Source: Unio delphinus (Eukaryota; Mollusca; Bivalvia; Unionida; Unionidae). From it: 64,000 nucleotides of DNA. The stretch spans positions 5,311,001-5,375,000 of the forward strand of contig JAQISU010000094.1 of assembly GCA_029339505.1 (NCBI GenBank). Direction: 5' to 3'. The first letter of the stretch is position 1. Every line of letters begins with the position of its first letter. The translations under genes and the position numbers were made by a program. Positions 38,146-49,513 of this stretch are shown piece after piece. The notes beneath the pieces are model-generated. The model did no database searches. It was given only the letters and a program-made list of their open reading frames with translations, and was not told the origin of the DNA.

Positions 38146-39066
38146 ATGATTGATATTTGGGGAAGACCTCTGAAACCCAAACCCGATGACACTGCAACTC
38201 CTGATTCTATCAAGGATATAAAAAAAAAAATTAAAGATGAAATCGCTGAGACGTTGAACTTAACAAGTGTTGACCCGAATGAAATAGTTGTATTTCAAGA
38301 CAAACAGGGTAAATTGAAATCCAGTAATATTTCTCTGGATGATATTTTGGTTAAACAACAAAACGCAATCGAGAACACCGTTGCGCTATTTTCCGATCAA
38401 GGTAAACTCAAACCGGGTGTACTTTTTTCGACGATTACAGATCGATTTACAAACCACGATAAAGAATTTGAAGATCATTTAAGAAACTACAATAGTTTCC
38501 GTAGAAATGTCGTTCATAAGTTCTTTGGATCCCCAATTGTAGTTACACCATCTATCGCTGAAATTAAAACGTTTATAGATGATCAAAAGGTTATCAACGA
38601 AGCAACAAAAACAACAACCGACGCCATTGATAAATTTATTGGAACCCCGTTAGATAAAATTGAACTAAAACTCCCTGATATTAAAAAATCCATCGATGAG
38701 ACGAAAACCTTCATCGAAGGCATCAAAGGGGATGCAACGAGGATGATAACAGTCATTGAAAAAACAAAAATTCCTCATGAGAAAACCAACAACGTAGTAT
38801 ACACAATCAAACACGGATCATTTGAGTGGACACCTGAAAACAACAAATTAGACATCACTGCAACAGTTAAGGGTATTTATCGATTAACAATAGTGACAAC
38901 GACTCAATTTAATATTTCATCGTCCAGTTCATCCGGGGTCAATAATACGATTTCAACGATCATCGACAAGGATACAACTGAACATTTCACGTTAATAGCT
39001 ACTGATACAAATTTGGTTAGGGTTACAACAACGTGGTATGTGGAATTCGTAGCGGATTTAAGTTGA
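38146..39066 (+). CDS. Stalk/fibre-like virion-block protein, unrecognised
   Basis: 306 aa. The N-terminus has a short WGRPLKPKP segment, then about 180 residues of heptad-like, charged helix (Ile/Asp/Lys rich) suited to a trimeric coiled-coil shaft. The last ~90 residues are rich in Thr, Ser and alternating hydrophobics (VYTIKHGSFEW to TTTWYVEFVAD), suggesting a beta-sandwich head. The shaft-plus-head plan and the position among capsid genes suggest a fibre or attachment protein. This is inference only. It starts 6 bp after the protease stop. Confidence 0.65.
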   Translation: MIDIWGRPLKPKPDDTATPDSIKDIKKKIKDEIAETLNLTSVDPNEIVVFQDKQGKLKSSNISLDDILVKQQNAIENTVALFSDQGKLKPGVLFSTITDRFTNHDKEFEDHLRNYNSFRRNVVHKFFGSPIVVTPSIAEIKTFIDDQKVINEATKTTTDAIDKFIGTPLDKIELKLPDIKKSIDETKTFIEGIKGDATRMITVIEKTKIPHEKTNNVVYTIKHGSFEWTPENNKLDITATVKGIYRLTIVTTTQFNISSSSSSGVNNTISTIIDKDTTEHFTLIATDTNLVRVTTTWYVEFVADLS

Positions 39067-39128
39067 AAATTGCAAAGCAATTTCACTAACGGTTTCAATT
39101 GAAAACGCTAGCGTATTTAAAATAAAAA

Positions 39129-39773
39129 ATGATTTCATCATCGCAATATCGCTATGATCAGGTCAGAGAGTATCAAACTAGACTCAAAACCTTGTCTGAG
39201 GAGTATGAATTGAAAATTAAAAAATATCGCAGGAGAATTACCGCAATTGATGTTACTGTGTACGCTGTGAGTGGTGTAATCACCGGAGCTGGTATTATAC
39301 TGTCTTCAGTGACAATGATGGCCCCGATAGCTGTTCCAATTTGCATTTCTGCGGCAACAACAATCGCTGGAATAATTTCAATAATCACAAAAAAAATATC
39401 ATCATGCAGCCAACGGAAACTACAAGACTACATAATTCAATTTCATGTTGTGTCCACTGCATACTCGCAATTATCCTCATTGATATCGTCATCGCTCGAT
39501 GATACAATTATATCAGAGAGTGAGTTTTCAGCGATGGTAGATATATATGATTCTGCGATGTCAAAATTAGAAATACAACATGAGTATAATAACAATGACA
39601 ACACAGATGGAATTACTTCAACAAATAGTGGAGAACACAAAACCAGTACAAACAAGCATGATCTCAATAACCTCAACGAATCCAGAATTCAGTGTGAATT
39701 TCCCCTCTCCGGTCCCAGTGAAGGAAATCGCGCTAGCAAAATTACGAGTATACCACAGCTGGCCAAATATTAG
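39129..39773 (+). CDS. Two-transmembrane-helix membrane protein
   Basis: 214 aa. An N-terminal charged helix (1-38) is followed by a hydrophobic hairpin, about 41-64 and 66-87, then a basic KKISSCSQRK stretch and a mostly polar C-terminus. Similar hairpin membrane proteins occur in other Polintons, with unknown function; a role in virion membrane interaction or egress is inference. The last ~65 codons overlap the start of the penton gene in another frame, and this tail is Asn/Thr/Ser-rich, so its C-terminus may be less constrained. attgaaaa occurs 23 bp before the ATG. Confidence 0.7.
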   Translation: MISSSQYRYDQVREYQTRLKTLSEEYELKIKKYRRRITAIDVTVYAVSGVITGAGIILSSVTMMAPIAVPICISAATTIAGIISIITKKISSCSQRKLQDYIIQFHVVSTAYSQLSSLISSSLDDTIISESEFSAMVDIYDSAMSKLEIQHEYNNNDNTDGITSTNSGEHKTSTNKHDLNNLNESRIQCEFPLSGPSEGNRASKITSIPQLAKY

Positions 39774-40953
39774 GTCAAAACCATTTGGTGGTCAACAACC
39801 GAATAATTCACTGGTATTTGCAAATAAGAATAAACCCGACGGTACCCCAGACTGGAACGTTGTTTCCATACCAACCGGATCATATCAAATTGAACAAATC
39901 AATGATGAATTCGCGCGTAGAATAAAATCGATTACTGGAAAAGAATCAAAAATAGCTATAACAGTTCATGTGCCGACACTATCATCTGCCATTGAAATAA
40001 GCACAGAGGGTTATGTCGTAGATATCTATCAAAGCTCAATAAGAACAGTACTAGGATGGCCTGAATTACCACCCGGAGGAAAAACCGTTAAATTACCAGA
40101 ACCACAAAAAACCGATTATATCACAGACAGGACAAAATCTGATAATCCAGTAAGGAGTTATAAAGATTATGATAAGTCATATTTTTTCATTAGAGTAGAA
40201 TATGATGAAAGAGTACGACTTATTCATCATCTTGCTAACCGGGATAAAATCACTGAAAATTTCACAGCTTTCAATAACGATATTTCGTTGTTGTTTATAT
40301 CTCTTAGATCCGGCACTCTCACCCGAGATGAATTTATCAGTGTCGTAGAAACATGTAACAAAATCATCAATGACATGGAAACATTTCATTCACAAATTAT
40401 TCAAGAAGTATTAGGTGACAGTAGTCCTAAAACAAGAGATTTATTTGCAATAGAATATAGGATCCGCATAGGAGATATTCCAACATTCAAACTTCCAGGA
40501 TATAATATCTCAGAACTACAAAAATCTCTCGATGATGCCATCGATGAAGGTTTCAAAAAAATCCATGATACGTGGAAAAAAACACCATCACAACCACAAA
40601 CAACTATCCTCAAACATAATAATGACCCAGATGGTGGTGGCAGGCATATTGCTCCGTTCAATGTGAATATTTCAACGGTGATTGCGCTCAATTTAGTATG
40701 TGATGTGATCGAAGGAAGCTATCAAATTAATCTAGAACGATCAAATCAAGCTCAGCAAGGATATATTTTGTATTCATTTGCACCAACAGCTCCTCCAGGG
40801 TTTTTAATAATTGAGTCTCCGGTGAATCCAGTCTATATGCGATGTCATAATAATTCATTAACCAGAATTAATTTCAAACTCACAGATCAGTCTAATAATC
40901 TGATTGATTTACAAGAGGAGGTTTTACAAATTAGTCTATTTGTGAAATCATAA
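39580..40953 (+). CDS. Penton/minor capsid protein (single jelly roll)
   Basis: 457 aa. It forms the five-fold vertices of the capsid. Recognition rests on the C-terminal Polinton penton signature CDVIEGSYQINL...LYSFAPTAPPGFLIIE...NPVYM, with an LTDQSNNLIDL closing strand. The N-terminus overlaps the membrane-protein ORF by 194 bp; ATG 39580 is used, with a further ATG at 39595. The insertion between the N-terminal jelly-roll part and the C-terminal signature (about residues 190-340) is helical and charged. It is the last gene before the right TIR. Confidence 0.85.
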   Translation: MSIITMTTQMELLQQIVENTKPVQTSMISITSTNPEFSVNFPSPVPVKEIALAKLRVYHSWPNIRSKPFGGQQPNNSLVFANKNKPDGTPDWNVVSIPTGSYQIEQINDEFARRIKSITGKESKIAITVHVPTLSSAIEISTEGYVVDIYQSSIRTVLGWPELPPGGKTVKLPEPQKTDYITDRTKSDNPVRSYKDYDKSYFFIRVEYDERVRLIHHLANRDKITENFTAFNNDISLLFISLRSGTLTRDEFISVVETCNKIINDMETFHSQIIQEVLGDSSPKTRDLFAIEYRIRIGDIPTFKLPGYNISELQKSLDDAIDEGFKKIHDTWKKTPSQPQTTILKHNNDPDGGGRHIAPFNVNISTVIALNLVCDVIEGSYQINLERSNQAQQGYILYSFAPTAPPGFLIIESPVNPVYMRCHNNSLTRINFKLTDQSNNLIDLQEEVLQISLFVKS

Positions 40954-40981
40954 ATGATTTTCGTCCCAGACAAGGTCTCGA

Positions 40982-41197
40982 ACACGATATCGTATCGGAC
41001 TGGATAAAATATTCGGTTAACCTAGAACTGAAAGTTCTAGCAGCAGAGAGGGTGAGTGACAACGACGTTGCGACGCGAATGTTTTCAAACAAGGGTCAGA
41101 GACTTATTTTTTCGCGAGAAGGGTCAAGTGTTATTTGGAGGGGGTATAATCAAAAATAAAAACAAAAAATGTTGTAGGATTCACCCTCTCTGCTGCT
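40982..41197 (-). repeat. Polinton right terminal inverted repeat
   Basis: Reverse complement of 22868-23083 with one mismatch. It carries the same nested inverted 17-mer (41039-41055 against the outer end 41181-41197) and the 3' end of the ATPase coding sequence without the rest of the gene. Confidence 0.97.
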
Positions 41198-41202
41198 TAG
41201 GT
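41198..41202. repeat. Polinton target-site duplication, right copy
   Basis: taggt directly after the right TIR, matching 22863-22867. Confidence 0.75.
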
Positions 41203-42504
41203 ATCAGTAACTATCGATAAGGTAACGAACTCAATACCGATTGGATCACCTACAATGTTTGATTTCGTGAGTCCAGTCAAAGTAATACATGTAGATAATG
41301 CTGCACAAAGGCCACTAATAGAATCTATGACCAAATACGCGTTTTGTATTTCACGATGAGCGCTGATCTCGTTATTTTATTTCTCAGCTATTCTGCCGAT
41401 TGATTAGTGCATGAAGAATCAAATACATGTTTTAGAATCATAGCAAAGATTTATAATATACCGTTTGATTGGTCATTTCAGAAGATATTACAATAAGCCG
41501 ATACGTTTGTGTGTGTATTTGTGTATGTGTTACGTATATCTGATTACGTATGTCAGTTTTAAATTATTTGTAAATTTTCATTACACGCTATTGTAAGGTA
41601 AATTTATTCATCACAGATGATGATTTTGTATCTTCAGAAAATTGATTGATCTGAATATGCATTGGTAAACAAGTGATGTTGGCCTAGGTACTGACCATGA
41701 TTCAAGATTAGTGGAAGCCACGTAAACAGGTTATTTTAATTTCAAAGTGATTGGGTATTGTCAAGGTTAACATGATACTAGTGAAAAAAAACTTTAATTG
41801 TTAAAGTAAAAATGATTGATTCTCGTCAGGGTCATGTTAGGAGTACGTAATATAACGATCACATGACTCCTTTCCCTCCATCTTCGGATTTTTTTCGAAA
41901 CTGCGTATTAGAATACGATACAACCTTTCTTTTAGTGAAATATAGCTAGTTTGGGGCTTTTACATATAACGTTAATCATTTTCTGTTGTTGTAGAAATTT
42001 TTTTAAATCCATGTTAACATTTCTTTAATTAATTTGCAATTTAAAGGATTAATTCGTATCTCTTGAAATATTTGATATGCTCATACTTACTTCTTGAACA
42101 AAGACAGTTTATCGAACTTTTATTCGGATATCCATCACGATAGTGTTAAATATTGTGTTTCTACAATGAACAGTAGATAAGCACAAAACAAACTACATCA
42201 TACGTCATCGTATTCCATCTTGGATTACCAAACATGGCTCTAGCTTGAATCTATTAGAACATTTTATTGCTAGGATAGCTGTAATTTAATTCGTGGATTA
42301 TTCTTAGATTATTTTTAGATTTGATTCTTAAAACTGAAAGTTCTTTGTTATTTTTTACAATCTTTTGCAAGAGAAATAAATTATTTGTAAATTTTACAAA
42401 GCTTGTTGTTTCACTTTTTCTGTGTCACTGCTTATTAGAGTCTAAAAACGTAACAGTTTGTATGTGATTTGGATTTTTTAACGTAGCTGTAACATTCTTT
42501 TCAG

Positions 42505-42632
42505 TCTTATCGCGACGATGTCAGCAGTGCGACAGTTTATAGTGATGTCTACCACGTATCATGCCGCAGACATGGAGCAACATGTCCCATCCAGACTGAT
42601 CGCCAAGCAGAGGCAGCTGCTAGTACTATTTT
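42505..42632 (+). other. Possible orphan protein-coding exon
   Basis: 128 bp flanked by a good acceptor (aacattcttttcag) and a consensus donor (gtaagt), with one frame open throughout. It encodes about 42 residues with a Cys/His segment (VSCRRHGATCP) and an Ala-rich end. No family or neighbouring exons were recognised. Confidence 0.35.
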
Positions 42633-42644
42633 GTAAGTCTTTGG

Positions 42645-42724
42645 TATGACTCGGTTGAGATTCGAACCCGAAACTTCACACATCCAAGGCGGACTCTGTA
42701 ACCACCAAGCCACCAGAACGGCTC
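42645..42724 (-). repeat. tRNA-derived SINE head, reverse strand
   Basis: On the minus strand the sequence has A-box tggcttggtgg and B-box gggttcgaatctc at tRNA-like spacing, directly next to the possible exon donor. Whether it is a SINE or a degenerate tRNA copy cannot be decided here. Confidence 0.5.
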
Positions 42725-43691
42725 TCAATAACCAGATATTGCTAGACACTTCACAATTTTCTTCAGATTTTATCAACAATCCAACGTTATTTATATCTAC
42801 AATTACAATAAGTACTTTTATTTTCAGCAATTTCAAACGTTTCTTCGATAGTTTAAAACGTACAAATTATTTCAAATTTACGTCAAATTTAAACATACCT
42901 GGAAGTGATTCTAAAACTTTACTTCATATAATGGATTGCCATGTTTTGGTTTAAATTACATTTTCTTTAATTTATCGTTCTGTTTTCGTTCAATCGGAAA
43001 ATGTACACCACGTTTAGCCAGTAGTGCGAAATTTCAGTGAATGTAACCTTCTTCATTTACTGGCACACTTTATTTCCTTTAACTGTACATTTTGTTTTGC
43101 TTCAAAGTCTTGTGCTCGATGTTGTTTACTGAATATATTCATCATTAAATGTAATCTACCAGCACCTAAACCATTACAGGATATCTATTTCATGTCTGAA
43201 ATCAACAAATCATTTTGCATTCTCTTATTTGTGATTTTATTACACAACTAGACATGTTAATACTTTGGGTACCTACCTGATATTGTTTAATTCTTTAAAA
43301 TTTAGATTGGTGACCTTATTTATGATGTTTGAAAAAATTCAGTTTAGAAATTGCCTACTGTCTGAATAGTCTGACTGGTCTAGTAATTTTAAATGAATTT
43401 GTTTTTCAACAAAAGGCTGTCTTTTAGTTTTGATTTTAAGTTTCAATGTTTTTGCATCATTATATTTAATTTAAAGGCTCAGTAATAGGCGTCTTCCAGA
43501 ACTGGCAATTAATTAACTTGTTCCTAAATTGGCCTTCCAGATATGCTAGGCTAGAAACTATGACTTTGTCCACAGTGCATGGACGCTACTGCCAACAACA
43601 CATAATTTAAGAAGTCTTGATTTAAGTGGGAACGTCTGATGTATTGGTATATCCGTGAAGTGGTTCAAACGACGCTGACTCCATTATATAT

Positions 43692-43698
<7 letters not shown>

Positions 43699-43777
<79 letters not shown>
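43699..43777. repeat. (GA)n microsatellite
   Basis: Perfect GA dinucleotide tract of about 80 bp. Confidence 0.97.
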
Positions 43778-43780
<3 letters not shown>

Positions 43781-44154
43781 GTGTGTGTTTAAGTGTGTGT
43801 GCGTCTTTGCGTGTGTCTGTGTAAGTACGTTATATTTCATTGCAGTCTTTTAGCTAATCTTCATTAGAATACGATAATTTGGTCGAACTGATGGACTAAT
43901 GACAACACACCATCCCATAAGCTCTTTTGGATTATGGCCAGAAGAGCTGAAAATTAAACGATCTTAAATGCACTCTTGGAAGAAATTGGCCGCGTAAGGT
44001 ACTCAAAGGCCAAACTTGAACTATGCGACTGCAAATTTTCTTAAGTTAAAACATGTGATCCATTTAGTCACGCGTCACGCATCGATATAACAAGGCAAAT
44101 GAGGAAATAATTCCCTCGCGCCAATCTACAAACATCGCTATGTCCGCATACATG

Positions 44155-44272
44155 CATGCGTGCGTGCGTGCGTGCGTACGTACGTACGTACGTACGTACG
44201 TACGTACGTACATACATACATACATACATACATACATACATACATACATACATACATACATACATACATACA

Positions 44273-44300
<28 letters not shown>
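44155..44300. repeat. (CGTG)n-(CGTA)n-(CATA)n compound microsatellite
   Basis: Tetranucleotide array that changes step by step from CGTG to CGTA to CATA. Its long open frames in several phases are repeat artefacts. Confidence 0.96.
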
Positions 44301-44303
<3 letters not shown>

Positions 44304-45334
44304 CGATCGATAGAAAAAGGAAAAGATACAACAAAAGATATGAGTGAATGAAAGTGAGGATGACAGAGATAGGATGGTATGTATTTAAATATATACTAAG
44401 AGAGATAGATATAATTAGGCCGAATGATTGATTAAGAGTACAATTAATTATTTCGTCATTTATATTGCTTATGCCAATTTAATAAAACATATGATGTTGT
44501 ATAATATATGCAGAAAAATATAATAAGTTCATTTCAAACATTGCTTTTACTTCTTTTCGTTTTATGTGAAACAATCAACTCAAATAAATCGATGTACAAC
44601 ATAAAATATTCAAACATTTTTCTCTGTAGCTATGAAGCATTACTTTTCCATTGGTTTCTTTCTTCTACTTGTAGTCTTTAAGAAAAGATACGAATGTACG
44701 TACAAAATTAGGCACGTTTTAACAGTCGCTGTAGTAAATTGTTTGGCAACTTTGTATAAGTTTTACAACCATTAATCGACACAATGATATCATCTGGATA
44801 TTGAAATTGTTAAGGTTATTTCATCTCTGTAAAACTCGTTTAATATTAAGTGATGGTAGGGACTTCATGTCTATTTTCGTCCTTTGTATTTTCTTATTCA
44901 ATTTCAACTTTTGCAAACACCGCCTGAAAATGATACGATTCTGACCATTGTGCAACCTTCGAAAAGTACCAAATGATCGCTAACTCCTTACGATCGTTTA
45001 ACAGGTATTTGGTTCAAATGGTGTACAAACACCGCAAAGGTAAGCTGAAGTCCCAAATCATATGAATATGGCAGCAGTGCTGAAATGGCTACTTAGATTT
45101 CAAACCACACTCCAGTAAAATACTAGAAGTCCCTATAAGCTAAGCGAAACCTCAGCTACAATGATTTTTGTACATTGTATAATAAATTACAAAATTAACT
45201 CCGGGAAATGAATTTATCCAATACTAGTTTAAATATGCTGCTCTTTCTTTAAAATCATCCCGTGTGATGCTTACCCTGTGCATCACGAAACCTCTGAACG
45301 CCGATTTAGCTTCATAAATAATTTTTAAGCGAAT

Positions 45335-45338
<4 letters not shown>

Positions 45339-45423
<85 letters not shown>
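45339..45423. repeat. (TA)n microsatellite
   Basis: Perfect TA tract of about 85 bp. Confidence 0.97.
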
Positions 45424-45425
<2 letters not shown>

Positions 45426-45897
45426 AAACGAAAGCTAAAGCTGAATTACATTAATCTTTATTAATACTCATCTAATAATTGTATTAAAATACAATTTTGT
45501 GTTTTTCAAAAACGTGATGGACAAGATCTCGAGATCGCATGGAGCGTTATTGTAAGTTAGAGTAATGGATGTTGGTACCTCTTAAAGCCTGTCATATAAG
45601 AGTCCTAAGATTTTGTACATGGCAAGTTGTATACATCCTTACATCGTCATCAAAATGTTATGATTGGTTTTTTAAAAAAAAAACACCAGCCTCAGCAGCA
45701 GTATATATTCGCAATAAATTTCAAGCACATTGACATTTCTATGACGGTTGAACAATCTAAGTCAGTAATAGCCACTAAACAATGAAATGCAAACAATACC
45801 TATATTTTCCAAATATAGGAAGTGATTCATGTTTTAGTTTATCGTAATAATAACCATAGTTAATCTGACTGAATCAGATTCCATAGGGTACCCCATC

Positions 45898-46061
45898 CAG
45901 GGCAGTAGAGAGCGATCATGGGCCCCGGGGTAAGAAACACCCAGGCTTCTCCTCGTTGTTGTTTAAACAAAACTTTTCTGTTGTAAAATTAAAAAGTTAT
46001 GTTCGGTTCTGGCCTCCTTATGGATCCCGGGGATATATTCCCCCTCCCCTTGTCGGCCCTG
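45898..46061. mobile_element. Probable non-autonomous hAT-type MITE
   Basis: 164 bp beginning CAGGGCAGT and ending GTCGGCCCTG; the terminal six bases are inverted repeats. Flanks accccatc (45890-45897) and accccatg (46062-46069) match at 7 of 8 positions, as expected for an aged 8-bp hAT target duplication. It has a G/C-rich interior with no coding capacity. Confidence 0.65.
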
Positions 46062-47561
46062 ACCCCATGTACGGTTTTACGAAGAACGTAGCTCCTGAAT
46101 ACATTTTTTTTTTTGCGAATCCAACACATGTGTTGAAAATGTTCGAAAACCTTAATATGTATGCATTAAATATTATCTTTAAGAATATAACTAAAAATAC
46201 AATTAACATACAATTCGCTTATGGGATAGTGTTAGCCAACATAACATAATATATTCCTTTCAGATGGGTTAGTAAGTTCTTGAAGTAGCAATTAATTGTC
46301 TCAATAAGAGATACACATGTGAGTAAGTCGGCACTTTTGCAAATTTCAAACACACGCAACTAGTACAGCAACTAGTACAGCAACTAGTCTTTAAACGATG
46401 CAAGTTTCATAAACTTGAAAGTTTACAATCATGTTTTATGCAGTTAATATTTCGAGAAAAAAAGACAAAAATCGATCATACTCTAATCGATTAAAATAAA
46501 AACCGAATTTAATTAAAACGGATCTTGTATTATTGGTAAGCAAATAGTAAATTGCACACGTACGAAGGGAATTATGGAATACCGCATTGTACCAAACTAC
46601 ACATCTGCAATTTGGCGTAGGTTGTAACATTTTTAGACATTGAATGTTCATATCTTAGAAGGCTTACAAAATATCTTGTAATGAATTGTAATTTCACTTA
46701 CCCCGTTAATAAGATCTTGCTGGTAATTTAATCAACTTCAGTAAGAGAGAAGCCTATAAACTACGAGAATATTATGTGACTTTACAACCTGAAATACTTA
46801 TTACTGAAGAATGGCTTCCTAAAATCACAAGCAATTCTGTGTTACGTTTATTTAAAGAAGCTATTCCATGCACTGCAGAAACCGATTCACTGTTTTACAT
46901 AAACAATATAGCACTGAACATCAAAGCCAGTTGCCGAGGATACATATCATTTATTTCGAATTCAGAAACCAAATTGCCTGTCTATTTTACGCTTTGATTA
47001 TTGTTTCGCTTAATGATAAGAACCGGAGAGTATGCAAATGTTTTCTTCAATTTCAATATCATCTCTGTTTAGAAGCCCCTGCAAATGTCAGGACATATCT
47101 CGATAAGTCATGGATTATGGTACCGAGTTTTCTTCATTCTAACTGATGTCTACTAATATTAAACACGAATACCATGAATTATTTATTTCCATACAATCAT
47201 GAAATCTAATTGGTCTAATCTATTGCAGCGAACATGAGCAGGATCTAAATATATATTTGGATATCCTCAATGCTAATGGTATATTCTGCATTATATCTTT
47301 TTTGTGGATATCATCGATATTTGTGGATATCATCAATTGTATCGGTATAGTCTGCTGCATATGTATACAATTTGAAGCAGATTCAGAATGGTATAACTTT
47401 CTTGGTATTATAAAGTCTTTGTGACAAATATTTTTCGATTGCAAAATTAAAGCCTAAATTGAGCATTTCGTGCCTCATCATTATTGCAGGCATATGATTC
47501 ACGGAACACAAATTTGTCTAACTGTCTAGCTATTCCGGTTATCCATTTGTTTTCCAGCAAC

Positions 47562-47881
<320 letters not shown>

Positions 47882-48359
47882 GTGTGGGATTTTGAGAATG
47901 ATACATTCTGGCTTTTCTAAACGCTGCGTGAGATACTAAAATGATTGGAGTTGTTGCAAAACGTTCGATACTCAGAACTGCAGCCATTGCGTGAAATTAG
48001 GCAACCTTCATCATGTAATGGACTGATAGATTAATCTTACAGACTTAGATAATTAACATTCAACTGTATGTAATACAATGTTTCTAAAAGTTTGCTATAG
48101 TGAGAAGTCGTTGATGTCTATGGCAAAATAATTGGTATGGTAGCATTCCGCTTTCATCTTTGCTCAAAAAGACCCGAAACATACGGGATGGCGAAGAAAC
48201 AAGATTAAAGGGAACTGCGTACAGATCAAATAGCCGTATTCTTGGTTCCGACCTCTTCTTTGCTTCTAGAATCTGTACAACATTGTTTATATATTTACAC
48301 ATTTAAAGTCTCGACTTACTCACAAGGCAGTCATGTGATATTACTTTGATCCACACTGT

Positions 48360-49513
48360 CTATCCATACGTCCGCTGGTTGTAGGTGTTCGGTTGGGAGG
48401 CGTACGGGTTGGGATATACCTCCACGCTGTCCGTTTCCACCTCGCCGGAACTGTCGATGTAAGTACGGTAAGTCTTGTAAGGTAGTACATAGTTGGGTTG
48501 CTGGTTGTTGCTGACTGGCAGACTGCGTCTTGCCTGACTCAGTATTTGCTGTGCTCGTCGTCTTTCGTACTCATCGGAATCGTGCAGATCATCCACATCA
48601 ACGTATATGTTGTACGGGTAGGTACGCTGCTGTGGATTGTAAGGATTGATCTGATGTGCGTTGTAGGGATTGCTCAGGGGCGAGTTATGCGGATTACTTG
48701 GAGGTGAGTTGTGCACGCTTCGCTGCGCTATGTTGTAAGAAGTACGTTGAGGTGTATTGTATGGGTTACGCTGGGCTGTGTCGTAGGAATTACGTTGTGC
48801 CGTATTGTGCCCATTGATTCTGTTATATCCGTTGTTAGGTACCGGAATATTAGGGTTTTGTGGGGATGCACCGTTGCCGGAGTTATATGACGAAGCTCTG
48901 GAGGGAATATTGTTAGGTGAACTGCGCTGAGCTGGGTAAGAGTTAGAATTGCGTCTCGAAGCCGGGTTATTAGAATTACCTTGTGCTACAGGGTTGCTGT
49001 GTCCGTGACGGCCTGTATGATTTGGCGAAGGTCGTGTCTGGGCGTTTGGATATGATGATGAATCTCTCTGTGCTGTGTTGGATTTAGGGTGGTTTTGATG
49101 GTGCCCATGATGATTATCGGGTCTCTTTCCCACCAACAACCCATTACCTAATACAAGACCCAACCTCCTTTTCTCCATATAATCGTCAAAGTCATCATCA
49201 TCATCATGACTCCGTCGACCCAATTTTAAACCTCGTCCAAGAACGCTGCCCCACTGCCTTGTGTTCCTATCATACGAGTTGCCGGGATAATAAGGGTTGT
49301 TGGAAGTAATGGGACTCCTCTTTTTTCGAGAAACCTTTTTATCATCCACTAGATCCCTCACCTCCCAATTATAACGTATGGCATTCTTCAATCCGCCATC
49401 AAGAACCTTGTCGAAACTGATCCTGTTGTTTATCGCTTCCTCGTCGTTTTCTTCAAAACTGATACCATCTAAAGGATCCAGTTGGTATACTTCTTGCTTG
49501 TCAACGGCCAGAC
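48360..49513 (-). CDS. Terminal exon of a putative secreted amidated-peptide precursor
   Basis: About 384 codons read from an acceptor-like aacaaaatag at 49514 to the stop at 48360; there is no in-frame ATG at the 5' end, so signal-peptide exon(s) must lie upstream (above 49513). After an acidic lead there is a furin-type site RKKRS, then two related peptides each ending in a Gly-dibasic amidation signal: GSVLGRGLKLGRR and LGLVLGNGLLVGKR, the second preceded by KRR. They are separated by an Asp-rich spacer. The long C-terminal part is Asn/Pro/Ser/Gln-rich with ~8-10-residue degenerate repeats (YDTAQRNPYNT type). This is the layout of a neuropeptide prohormone; a matrix or adhesive protein is the alternative. 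No known peptide family was recognised. Confidence 0.6.

Larger units (their letters stand above)
22868..41197. mobile_element. Complete Polinton/Maverick (adintovirus-type) element, 18,330 bp
   Basis: Bounded by 216-bp terminal inverted repeats beginning AG and ending CT, and by a 5-bp direct repeat. It carries the Polinton hallmark set: family-B DNA polymerase, retrovirus-type integrase, A32-like packaging ATPase, adenain-type Cys protease, double-jelly-roll major capsid protein and penton/minor capsid protein, plus accessory genes. No recognised gene has an internal stop. Gene order from the left is ATPase(-), Zn ribbon/PLA2-integrase(+), PolB-helicase(-) with HNH, Cys-rich(+), Pro/Lys-rich(-), repeat-rich spacer, then a co-directional virion block (+). 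The near-identical TIRs point to recent insertion. Confidence 0.96.
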
